A stretch of 33,271 nucleotides of DNA from JBOFHT01 sp051649785 (GTDB lineage Archaea > Methanobacteriota > Methanobacteria > Methanobacteriales > Methanobacteriaceae): assembly GCA_051649785.1 (NCBI GenBank), contig JBOFHT010000106.1, positions 1 through 33,271 on the forward strand, given 5' to 3'. The notes under the pieces are model-generated. The model was given only the letters and a program-made list of their open reading frames with translations, ran no database searches and was not told the DNA's origin. Positions 16,299-25,249 of this stretch are shown one piece after another. The position numbers and the translations under genes were made by a program. Within the stretch, counting starts at the first letter, position 1, and every line of letters begins with the position of its first letter.

Positions 16299-16578
16299 AA
16301 GTTCTCACCCGTCTTTCTTTAGGTTGATTAAAAGTAGTAATAAGTTTAACTCCCTTATTATCTGTTATTGCAATAACAATACATATATCTTTTGATTTTT
16401 TAGTAGGATGTTTGTAAAAAATCTTAAAAGTATTATAATTACTTTTCAATATCCCCTCATTTTCATGATTAATAAGGAAATCATAAATCATATTAGGATC
16501 TTCATGCCTTTTATTACTTGAATGAATTACATGTTTTGTGTTTCTGAAGATATCTTCTCCAATAGAATTAGAATCCAA
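16288..16578 (-). CDS. DUF4258-like protein, possible toxin; 5' end uncertain
   Basis: A 96-residue frame from a TTG at 16578. It resembles DUF4258 proteins: a His/Arg segment (TKHVIHSSNKRHEDPNMIYD) followed by strands (FKIFYKHPTKKSKDICIVIA and VKLITTFNQPKERRVR), a RelE-like layout. The TTG has no ribosome site, and the frame remains open without an ATG back to about 16650. Upstream, an ATG at 16642 runs into a stop after a seven-T tract (16624-16630 on the plus strand as A). Removing one T would join it to this frame and give a natural start, MGLVFFIREYSVNEAIEIL. The gene may therefore be frameshifted, phase-variable or affected by a sequencing error. Confidence 0.6.
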   Translation of the reverse strand: MDSNSIGEDIFRNTKHVIHSSNKRHEDPNMIYDFLINHENEGILKSNYNTFKIFYKHPTKKSKDICIVIAITDNKGVKLITTFNQPKERRVRTYEK

Positions 16579-16960
16579 ATTGTTAAGTATTTCTATTGCT
16601 TCATTGACGCTATATTCCCTAATAAAAAAACACCAATCCCATAAGAGTTATTGTAAAGTAATCATAGTCCGTATATTATTATTACTATTTCTAAGTATTT
16701 AAATATTTTTACTTCACAATGTTTGTTAGAAAATAATGAACAAGATTTTATAATATATAATACATTATTTTGTATAAAACTTATAGCTCAGAATGTTATT
16801 TTTTGCCAGAAGAATAGTTAAAATAGTATTATCATTGGGAAAATGTGCTATTATTTTGTAACCATTGTTAGAATAACTTTTACAACACCAATCTATAAAT
16901 CTAGTTGAGAAAAAAAGGATAAAAAATAATTTAGAACTTAAAAGCAATATTTAGTATAGC
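16579..16960. other. Upstream region of the DUF4258-like gene
   Basis: Besides the possible 5' extension of the DUF4258-like gene (to 16642) this stretch holds a 60-codon minus-strand frame (16765-16947) that opens with a TTG, has no ribosome site and matches nothing recognised. The interval 16650-16760 is A/T-rich and probably contains the promoter of the DUF4258/DUF2283 pair. Confidence 0.35.
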
Positions 16961-17125
16961 TTAAGACAATCTTTCAATTTCAACAATTAGCCAGTTCCTT
17001 TCATCCAAAAGACTATCTATTTCATTATCATCTGTGCAATTAGACAATATATCATTAATTTCTTCTAATTTTGCTTCTAGACTTTCCCTACGTGCAATAT
17101 CTTGACCTATTAAATTAATATTCAT
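16961..17125 (-). CDS. Small coiled-coil protein, 54 residues, unknown function
   Basis: A short gene with a strong ribosome site, GAGGTG seven bases before the ATG at 17125, and a TAA at 16961-16963. The product starts MNINLIGQDIARRESLEAKL and is acidic, mainly helical, with a break at NCTDDNE and a second helix (DSLLDERNWLIVEIERLS), so it probably folds as a helical hairpin or pairs as a coiled coil. Such small acidic proteins are common as antitoxins or structural adaptors, but nothing here proves either. No recognised relative. Confidence 0.6.
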   Translation of the reverse strand: MNINLIGQDIARRESLEAKLEEINDILSNCTDDNEIDSLLDERNWLIVEIERLS

Positions 17126-17471
17126 TTTTTAACACCTCTTTATTAAATAAATTACTTTAAACCCTTAAAAAGCTAAAAATTATTAAGTTTTTTAAAATAA
17201 TAACAGAACATTATATTTAACAAATATTATTTATTTACAAATCTTATAACATATGAATATTTTGTTTTACAATTTTTATAAACTGTCATATATTCTCTAC
17301 TGCAGGTTTTATAATTAATTCAACTAAAATAAAAAAAGATTGAAAAACCTTATCCTGGGACAAACTCATATAAACTTTTTTTTCAACAAATTCTGACAAA
17401 CAAGTATTCTTAAAGAAGATAACTTATCTAAAAATATTAAGCTATTCACTATATTTGATCATGAGTATAAG
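17126..17471. other. Gene-free stretch
   Basis: A/T-rich sequence without a supported gene. A 27-codon minus-strand frame beginning MSLSQDKVFQSF has no ribosome site and resembles nothing known to me. The promoter of the 54-residue gene probably lies here. Confidence 0.35.
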
Positions 17472-17879
17472 TTACCCACTCCCTATCATTTTTTCAATAA
17501 ACTGGTAATAGCTTAGATTATAAAATGAGTCTTCTGAACTGTGTATACTTATATTAACATTATTTTCCGCATGGTAATCAGGGTAATTAAATTCTTGGAT
17601 AAAATCATATTCCCCTTCATTAGTATACCCATTATACACCCCTATAGTAGTATCTTGTATTGCTACTTGAGATCTAATATGTGATTTAACCATTTCAAAA
17701 TTACCAACATCAAAAGATATCATCCTAATTCTTATTTGAACCGTTTCAGATTTATATAAATGAATATGTATTGTATCATGCTCTAAATATACTTCTTTAA
17801 CAAATCTTACATCTTCAGGAATTCTGAAAACAGATCCATCCATATAAACTTTTTTCCATAACTGTTTTTCATTTGTCAT
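17472..17879 (-). CDS. Hypothetical protein of 135 residues
   Basis: A soluble, acidic, beta-rich protein with no signal peptide or membrane segment. It has alternating hydrophobic residues (TVQIRIRMISFDVG, VNISIHSSEDSFYNL) and ends with a short helix. No family was recognised. AGGTGA five bases before the ATG at 17879 fixes the start; the GTG at 17888 falls inside that site. The gene lies at the trailer end of the CRISPR array, reading the same way as the array, but with its own ribosome site. The neighbouring toxin-antitoxin-like pair and the CRISPR locus place it in a defence-rich stretch, which is context only. Confidence 0.65.
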   Translation of the reverse strand: MTNEKQLWKKVYMDGSVFRIPEDVRFVKEVYLEHDTIHIHLYKSETVQIRIRMISFDVGNFEMVKSHIRSQVAIQDTTIGVYNGYTNEGEYDFIQEFNYPDYHAENNVNISIHSSEDSFYNLSYYQFIEKMIGSG

Positions 17880-17936
17880 ATTTTTCACCTAATTTAAATA
17901 TTTAACATTACTTATTTATAAATTATTTAATCAAGT

Positions 17937-17946
17937 TTTTTGCAAT
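17937..17946 (-). repeat. Decayed terminal CRISPR repeat (10-bp remnant)
   Basis: TTTTTGCAAT equals the last 10 plus-strand bases of the CRISPR repeat. It is followed by 33 bases and then by the first intact repeat at 17980, which is the spacing of a normal spacer (34-40 bases). The rest of the repeat upstream is not recognisable. It lies at the trailer end, where old units decay. Confidence 0.5.
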
Positions 17947-17979
17947 CTCATTATAATATTTTCATTAAATCTATAACAA

Positions 17980-20900
17980 GTCGCAATCCTTGTTTTGTTA
18001 GAATCCTTTTTGCAATGATTGGGTTGGTGTTATAAATCCCAAAACCAAAAGTCGCAATCCTTGTTTTGTTAGAATCCTTTTTGCAATCTTGGTTCAAATG
18101 AAATGTAGAAGTGATAAAAATTATAGTCGCAATCCTTGTTTTGTTAGAATCCTTTTTGCAATACAATTGAAGAAGCAATCGAAAACGTCCAAAATGGGTC
18201 GCAATCCTTGTTTTGTTAGAATCCTTTTTGCAATTGCGAATAGTGGCGGATATATTGACGTCATGGTAAGTCGCAATCCTTGTTTTGTTAGAATCCTTTT
18301 TGCAATTTGGATTAATCCCAATGATAATTGGGATGAAAGAGAGTCGCAATCCTTGTTTTGTTAGAATCCTTTTTGCAATAATAATGAAACTAAAATTTTA
18401 ATTACTGAGACCTTCGGGGTCGCAATCCTTGTTTTGTTAGAATCCTTTTTGCAATATGGATAACAGGATTTGAAACATCAAAAAAATTAGTCGCAATCCT
18501 TGTTTTGTTAGAATCCTTTTTGCAATATAGTAGTCAAGTAGCTACTGCTTTATATCCTAGGTCGCAATCCTTGTTTTGTTAGAATCCTTTTTGCAATAAG
18601 AACTTATTCAAAAAGCTATTAGCTACCAAGTAGTCGCAATCCTTGTTTTGTTAGAATCCTTTTTGCAATAATCCAGTATAACGAACTTTATAAACTATAT
18701 CGAAGAGAGTCGCAATCCTTGTTTTGTTAGAATCCTTTTTGCAATAAGAAATGAATTACGAGTGGAGAACTAGTAAAAAGTCGCAATCCTTGTTTTGTTA
18801 GAATCCTTTTTGCAATAACAGCACAGGTAGAGTTTATCTACCTGTGGGCTGGGTCGCAATCCTTGTTTTGTTAGAATCCTTTTTGCAATACGGCTATATA
18901 TTCCTTAGCCGTCGACATGTTGGCGAGTCGCAATCCTTGTTTTGTTAGAATCCTTTTTGCAATATATAGTATGCATAGCCGGCTCAAGGAAATATGGCAG
19001 TGTCGCAATCCTTGTTTTGTTAGAATCCTTTTTGCAATTATACACAGATAATAGAAAAACTACACCTCCTAGATCAGCAAGTGTAAGTAAGTCGCAATCC
19101 TTGTTTTGTTAGAATCCTTTTTGCAATAATTCCCAGTTATTTTGGGTGAATCCCAATGATAATTGTCGCAATCCTTGTTTTGTTAGAATCCTTTTTGCAA
19201 TATATGACAGAGTACACAAGAATAGAGGTATTTATAAAAAAGTCGCAATCCTTGTTTTGTTAGAATCCTTTTTGCAATATCGAAAAATAGAGGATTTGGA
19301 AAGTGAATTCTTATCTCTTCTTTGTGAGTCGCAATCCTTGTTTTGTTAGAATCCTTTTTGCAATATTACAAGGAGAAGTGGATAGCCTTAATATAGAAGA
19401 GGTCGCAATCCTTGTTTTGTTAGAATCCTTTTTGCAATATCCGGATATAAAGCCAGTCAAAGACAGGCTCGAAAGTCGCAATCCTTGTTTTGTTAGAATC
19501 CTTTTTGCAATGGGTTACTGTGCCTCCTTCTCAAGTAAGATCTTATAGGTCGCAATCCTTGTTTTGTTAGAATCCTTTTTGCAATATTCAAAGAAGCAAT
19601 AAAAAATAATGAACAGAAAGTCGCAATCCTTGTTTTGTTAGAATCCTTTTTGCAATGAAACAAAAGCTTACTTAGATAGTAAGCAAGTGAAGTCGCAATC
19701 CTTGTTTTGTTAGAATCCTTTTTGCAATAAAGCGCTAATGTTCAAACCAGAAGCATTCTGGAAGTCGCAATCCTTGTTTTGTTAGAATCCTTTTTGCAAT
19801 AGGACTGATTAGTCAAATGCAAGACCTAACAAGAAAGTCGCAATCCTTGTTTTGTTAGAATCCTTTTTGCAATACAGTAACAACTTATAAGTGGTTTGTG
19901 TATGGGTCGTCGCAATCCTTGTTTTGTTAGAATCCTTTTTGCAATACAAACACCAACGGTTTTGGCAACAGTTAGAGGGACGTCGCAATCCTTGTTTTGT
20001 TAGAATCCTTTTTGCAATAACGGGTCCATATTATTTCAACTCACTTATTAAGAAGTCGCAATCCTTGTTTTGTTAGAATCCTTTTTGCAATACATTAATG
20101 ATAAGCGTGTTGAGATTATTAATTTGAGTCGCAATCCTTGTTTTGTTAGAATCCTTTTTGCAATAAATACTGATAAATTAATGCAATGTGTGATTAATAT
20201 GTCGCAATCCTTGTTTTGTTAGAATCCTTTTTGCAATGAAGTTCTTAATTTGATAGCTTTGAGTGAGGATGACGTCGCAATCCTTGTTTTGTTAGAATCC
20301 TTTTTGCAATAATAACCTCATTGACAATACCCATATCTGGATTTTCAAGTCGCAATCCTTGTTTTGTTAGAATCCTTTTTGCAATATGATCATTACTTTC
20401 ATTTTTGTTTTGAAAATGGTGAAGTCGCAATCCTTGTTTTGTTAGAATCCTTTTTGCAATTGTAGAAAATGAAGATGAATTTAAAGGTGAATTAAAGTCG
20501 CAATCCTTGTTTTGTTAGAATCCTTTTTGCAATGCCGTGCAGGCATACGGTAGCTTACGAACTACAAAGTCGCAATCCTTGTTTTGTTAGAATCCTTTTT
20601 GCAATAAAGAAGCTAATAAAGAATCATTAGATACTGTAATGTCGCAATCCTTGTTTTGTTAGAATCCTTTTTGCAATAATATCATATGGAGTGCAGGACT
20701 ATTATATAATTAGTCGCAATCCTTGTTTTGTTAGAATCCTTTTTGCAATATTGGATACAAAGACGTTTTAGTTTACAATGAAGAACAGTCGCAATCCTTG
20801 TTTTGTTAGAATCCTTTTTGCAATTGAACTAGTCCTCAAGAAGGCTATGCTTATTGAAGTCGCAATCCTTGTTTTGTTAGAATCCTTTTTGCAATCTTAA

Positions 20901-22863
20901 ATAAATATAAAAATGGAGATGATAATATGAAGTCGCAATCCTTGTTTTGTTAGAATCCTTTTTGCAATTTCCCACAAGTGAATGGATAATAATCTCCCGT
21001 TGGGTCGCAATCCTTGTTTTGTTAGAATCCTTTTTGCAATAAATAAAGAAGTTCCCGATGAAATAATAGTTAAAAGTCGCAATCCTTGTTTTGTTAGAAT
21101 CCTTTTTGCAATATTATGTTCTATGAGAGTAGCTATGCCTCCTGTTGTATGTCGCAATCCTTGTTTTGTTAGAATCCTTTTTGCAATACCTATTTTTAAA
21201 GTTAAACTAACTAACGGCGATATGTCGCAATCCTTGTTTTGTTAGAATCCTTTTTGCAATAAACTTATGTACCTTTAAACAAAGTCAACATTGACTGTCG
21301 CAATCCTTGTTTTGTTAGAATCCTTTTTGCAATATTATGTTAAACATTGAAAATGAAATTGAAATTGAAAATGTCGCAATCCTTGTTTTGTTAGAATCCT
21401 TTTTGCAATATAGACGGTAAGATTTCAAAATCAGTAACTGGTGATGTCGCAATCCTTGTTTTGTTAGAATCCTTTTTGCAATAGTATCTATATTAATAGT
21501 ATAATCACCGTCAATTTGGTCGCAATCCTTGTTTTGTTAGAATCCTTTTTGCAATATTAATCTTCAAGCTGATGATTCAGCTTGGGGAAGTCGCAATCCT
21601 TGTTTTGTTAGAATCCTTTTTGCAATACATTACATAAAAAAACATATTCCACACCTAGCGTGTCGCAATCCTTGTTTTGTTAGAATCCTTTTTGCAATCA
21701 AATAAACGTCTATGAAGAAGATAGTTATAGGGTTGTCGCAATCCTTGTTTTGTTAGAATCCTTTTTGCAATATAGATATCGAAACTCAAGATCTTGATAT
21801 TCACTGTCGCAATCCTTGTTTTGTTAGAATCCTTTTTGCAATGACTACTTCCTAAACTACCACAAAATAGGATCAAGGTCGCAATCCTTGTTTTGTTAGA
21901 ATCCTTTTTGCAATACAGAAGATGTATCCACAAAAATCGCATTACTTAGTCGCAATCCTTGTTTTGTTAGAATCCTTTTTGCAATGGTACCTCCCTCCGC
22001 ATAGGCTACTCATTAAAGGCCGTCGCAATCCTTGTTTTGTTAGAATCCTTTTTGCAATACAGTAACTATACCGAAAAAGGCATTAAAACATTTAGTCGCA
22101 ATCCTTGTTTTGTTAGAATCCTTTTTGCAATAGATTTATTATACAGTAATGTTGGTAAACTAGCTGAGTCGCAATCCTTGTTTTGTTAGAATCCTTTTTG
22201 CAATGATAAAGGACGGTTTATAAATGGCAATTGAAGATGTCGCAATCCTTGTTTTGTTAGAATCCTTTTTGCAATACTGATTTGAAGATGAATAAGATAG
22301 GTACTACGGATAGGAGTCGCAATCCTTGTTTTGTTAGAATCCTTTTTGCAATAAAATAAACTTGAACAAATAGATTTCACCAAATTAACGTCGCAATCCT
22401 TGTTTTGTTAGAATCCTTTTTGCAATAGCATTAGAAAAATTAACAAGTTTAATGAAAATAAGTCGCAATCCTTGTTTTGTTAGAATCCTTTTTGCAATAA
22501 ATTGACACCGCAAATCCCCAAGACATAGATGAGTCGCAATCCTTGTTTTGTTAGAATCCTTTTTGCAATTTAAAGCTATAAGCAATATTATTTTTTGGCT
22601 ATATAGCGTCGCAATCCTTGTTTTGTTAGAATCCTTTTTGCAATGTTGTTCAGGAAACCTCCTGAATAGCTATGTTGAAAGTGTCGCAATCCTTGTTTTG
22701 TTAGAATCCTTTTTGCAATAATATAAATCCATGGAATCCTAATGTTATAAATAGTCGCAATCCTTGTTTTGTTAGAATCCTTTTTGCAATTGGTTGGAGA
22801 GGCGACCATCGCCGGAATATGGATTAGTCGCAATCCTTGTTTTGTTAGAATCCTTTTTGCAAT
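17980..22863 (-). CRISPR. CRISPR array, 67 repeats of 37 bp and 66 spacers
   Basis: The repeat begins GTCGCAATCC and ends TCCTTTTTGCAAT on the plus strand. I counted 67 copies, starting at 17980, 18051, 18126 and so on to 22827, and saw no variant. Spacers are mostly 34-40 bases; two are longer, 52 bases at 19039-19090 and 49 bases at 19279-19327. The array is probably transcribed on the minus strand, because the repeat then ends in GGATTGCGAC, giving an 8-base 5' tag ATTGCGAC typical of Cas6-processed crRNAs, and because the leader and the minus-strand cas genes lie at the 22863 end. The newest spacers should thus be near 22800 and the oldest near 18000. Open frames running through the array are artefacts of the repeat. 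Confidence 0.98.
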
Positions 22864-23033
22864 AGGGTCCAAAAATCCTTGAATTTTTGAATAGATATGC
22901 AAAAAGGGTTTGCTTTATAACTTGCTATGTGCAAATCTCAAAAGTACAAGTTATATACCTACTATTGCACAACTTATTAAAATAGTTTTCTATTGAAAAA
23001 TTGAAATTAAAATAAGTATTTCATCGAAATAAT
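22864..23033 (-). promoter_or_regulatory. CRISPR leader
   Basis: The A/T-rich, gene-free sequence between cas1 and the first repeat. It contains a TATA box (22950-22957), an AATCCTTG motif also found in the repeat (within 22874-22882), and TGCAAAAAGG at 22898-22907, an inverted copy of the repeat's CCTTTTTGCA. An inverted repeat CAAAAAT/ATTTTTG flanks the AATCCTTG motif. These could guide spacer integration at the leader end. Confidence 0.75.
22950..22957 (-). promoter_or_regulatory. TATA box of the CRISPR array promoter
   Basis: On the minus strand this reads TATATAAC within GGTATATAACTTG. A start of transcription about 25 bases downstream, near 22925, would leave about 60 bases of leader transcript before the first repeat. 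Confidence 0.5.
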
Positions 23034-23041
23034 AAAAAAAA
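23034..23041 (-). terminator. Oligo-T terminator after cas1
   Basis: Eight T in a row on the minus strand, beginning four bases after the cas1 stop codon. This is the common form of an archaeal terminator and would separate the cas transcript from the array. Confidence 0.55.
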
Positions 23042-23045
23042 TAGA

Positions 23046-24050
23046 CTACCACCTTAAATAAAATCCAATATAATCTTCTTTATTTTCTAAAAACTTTGTT
23101 ATTAATCTTGCTTGATTTACAATTACATCAGAATATTTCTTAGATTTTTCTCTAAATTGGATAGTTTTTGAAAGTTTTCCTAATATTCCTGAAATAAGTA
23201 AATGCCTTGCAGATTCAGATATTTTTGTGATTCCCTCCTCAAGTTCAAAATCACTATTTTTAATTTGCTTTTTATTTAATAGAGATAATACAGTTTTATC
23301 AACGATTTGTTGCCTAAATTCTTCCATTAAATCAAAAGCCAAACTTGTTCTACCATATCTATCAGTATGAAGAAATCCACAATATGGATCAAGTCCTGTT
23401 AAATGAATAGCCCTCCATACTTCACCTTGAAGAATAGCATAGCCATAATTTAACATAGAATTAACACCATCATGTGCATATCTACCACTTCTATTACTAA
23501 ATTCAAAATTAGTATCAATAATTGATTTAAATCCTTTCCAATATTCAACTGAAGCTTGACCTTCAATACCAAAAATAGTACTTCGAATTTCATCAATTGG
23601 GGCGATAGTTAATAATTTTAACTTAGTGGAATATTGAGAAACTTTATCTCTTTGCTCAATTAAAAAAGAATTATCTTCACGAGATTTAGCTAAAGTTCCT
23701 AAAACTGCTTTTTGATTTTCTATTTTTGCAGTTATAAATGATTTTGCTAAAAATCCACTCCTAATATCTTTAAGAGCATAATATTGTTCACGCCGTATAT
23801 TAGAATTCTTTTTCTCACAAGGAGATAATCTATAGTCAACATCTCCTTTCCATCCAATATATACACAATCTACACCATTTTCAGCTAAAAGATTAAGAGC
23901 ATCAAAAGTTACAGAACCTTTTCCTGTAATTAAAATTTGAGATAAATCTTTAGCTAAGAAAAAATCTATTTCCTTGCCCTTTTCTTTAATTACAATTTGG
24001 TTATCTCTTTTAGCAATAGACTTCCCAAACCCATCAACTACAATCCTCAT
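23046..24050 (-). CDS. cas1: CRISPR integrase Cas1
   Basis: The 334-residue integrase that, with Cas2, inserts new spacers at the leader end. The N-terminal beta domain (about 1-75) is followed by the helical catalytic domain. Metal ligands are visible: Glu163 in GIEGQASVEYWKG, His228 in CGFLHTDRYGRTSLAFDLMEE, and Asp240/Glu244 in the same segment. It is the last cas gene, 150 bases after cas2, so it may have its own promoter; the ribosome site is weak. No cas4 or reverse-transcriptase fusion is present. Confidence 0.97.
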   Translation of the reverse strand: MRIVVDGFGKSIAKRDNQIVIKEKGKEIDFFLAKDLSQILITGKGSVTFDALNLLAENGVDCVYIGWKGDVDYRLSPCEKKNSNIRREQYYALKDIRSGFLAKSFITAKIENQKAVLGTLAKSREDNSFLIEQRDKVSQYSTKLKLLTIAPIDEIRSTIFGIEGQASVEYWKGFKSIIDTNFEFSNRSGRYAHDGVNSMLNYGYAILQGEVWRAIHLTGLDPYCGFLHTDRYGRTSLAFDLMEEFRQQIVDKTVLSLLNKKQIKNSDFELEEGITKISESARHLLISGILGKLSKTIQFREKSKKYSDVIVNQARLITKFLENKEDYIGFYLRW

Positions 24051-24200
24051 AAAACCAACTTTAAAGTATAAATAAATAATAAATAAACTTATTCTGACAC
24101 CTATTCACCAAAAAACATATCATAACACTTTTAAATAATAAATAAAGTTTAATTTATTATAACTTTAATAAAATAAGATATTTTATAAAATAAATAAACC

Positions 24201-24485
24201 CTAAACAAATCTATACTCCTCTTCAACAGATAATGATAAATTTCCCTCGCCAAATTGAACAATAGAACCCCTACAAGACTCACAAATAGGAATTATGATA
24301 ATACTGTCATTATCAGATGATAAATATTTATCCATATCATCATCTAATTTACCTCTTTCTTTCAAACTTAAAATTCCTAAAAATGCAGACTTTTGAACTC
24401 TATGTAATCCAAAATGTTGAAGTCTTTTAATTAAATGAGAACGGCTATTATTTTCTGAGATATCATATATAACTAAGGTTAACAT
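24201..24485 (-). CDS. cas2: CRISPR adaptation protein Cas2
   Basis: A 94-residue ferredoxin-fold protein that bridges two Cas1 dimers. The first strand LTLVIYDISENNSR carries the conserved Asp8. RLQHFGLHRVQKSAFLG is the typical second segment. GAGGTG lies upstream of the ATG at 24485. It follows cas6 by 35 bases and is probably in the same transcript. Confidence 0.95.
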   Translation of the reverse strand: MLTLVIYDISENNSRSHLIKRLQHFGLHRVQKSAFLGILSLKERGKLDDDMDKYLSSDNDSIIIIPICESCRGSIVQFGEGNLSLSVEEEYRFV

Positions 24486-24520
24486 TAATCATTCCCCACC
24501 TCAACCCTTTAATTTATTAC

Positions 24521-25186
24521 TCAATCTTTTTTATCTACTTTTTTAACTGTTCCAAAACCTTGGCTAACTCCTTTACCTAACCCAAAAAAGTCAGGAATAT
24601 TAAAATTAACTCTGAAACTTCCAGTAAATCCAGTCATCTCTACTGATTTAAATTTAACTCTTTCCTCATCTAAATGAGATTTCATATGGAGCTTTCTATT
24701 AACAATTATTCCTAAACCTTTACACATTGAAAGAATATTACCAATTAATATTCTGTTTAAAAGATCTTTTTTATCCCTCCAATCAGAATTAGAAAGATAT
24801 GCCTCATAATTTTTAGAGTTTAATCCAATCCAAGGACTTAAAATATTATATTGAGTTTCTGGAATATGACCTATATCATATTGTTTGTTATAAATCACAT
24901 TTCCACTGACTTTATAGTAGCTATTAGCTAATTTTAATTCTCCAATTTCACTAGAAATCTCTTTTAAAGTTTTAGCCCCTTCTTCAATTCCTAAAATAGA
25001 AATTTGACCTTCAAAAACTTGATATTGGATTAAAGGATAAGAATAAAGAAACTTTTCATTATCATAATGATTATGTAAAAGAGGATAATCTTTAAATTTA
25101 TTACCTAGGTATCCTCTAACTTTAGAAGAGTTTTCTGTAACATTTTTATCTGTTTTTAGTACTAAATAGCTTGTATTAATTTTCAT
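24521..25186 (-). CDS. cas6: CRISPR RNA endoribonuclease Cas6
   Basis: A 221-residue RAMP protein expected to cut the array transcript inside each repeat. The N-terminal half includes LLHNHYDNEKFLYSYPLIQY (about residues 36-55), with His38 and His40 as candidate catalytic residues. The C-terminus has the Gly-rich loop FFGLGKGVSQGFGTVKKV (about 198-216) typical of Cas6. Position between the Csm effector genes and cas2-cas1 also fits. Overall similarity to well-studied Cas6 proteins looks low, so the catalytic assignment is an inference. Confidence 0.85.
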   Translation of the reverse strand: MKINTSYLVLKTDKNVTENSSKVRGYLGNKFKDYPLLHNHYDNEKFLYSYPLIQYQVFEGQISILGIEEGAKTLKEISSEIGELKLANSYYKVSGNVIYNKQYDIGHIPETQYNILSPWIGLNSKNYEAYLSNSDWRDKKDLLNRILIGNILSMCKGLGIIVNRKLHMKSHLDEERVKFKSVEMTGFTGSFRVNFNIPDFFGLGKGVSQGFGTVKKVDKKD

Positions 25187-25249
25187 ACTCTGCCCTTTTT
25201 ATTAATAACTAAAAAAATTCTCTAACATATGAATTATGTACCTAAAAAA

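Noticed and set aside
16765..16947. 60-codon minus-strand frame after the 54-residue gene
   Set aside because: It opens with a TTG right after a stop, has no ribosome site, and the product matches nothing I know. It could be a gene remnant but this cannot be shown.
17951..22902. Many open frames of 60-100 codons on both strands inside the array
   Set aside because: They are made of the translated repeat (peptides such as RNPCFVRILFAI or AKRILTKQGLR) joined by spacers; they have no ribosome sites and are array artefacts.
23046..24050. Possible reverse transcriptase or Cas6 fusion to Cas1, which would explain antisense spacers by RNA uptake
   Set aside because: Cas1 is of ordinary length (334 residues), with no extra domain, and no reverse-transcriptase gene is present in the locus.
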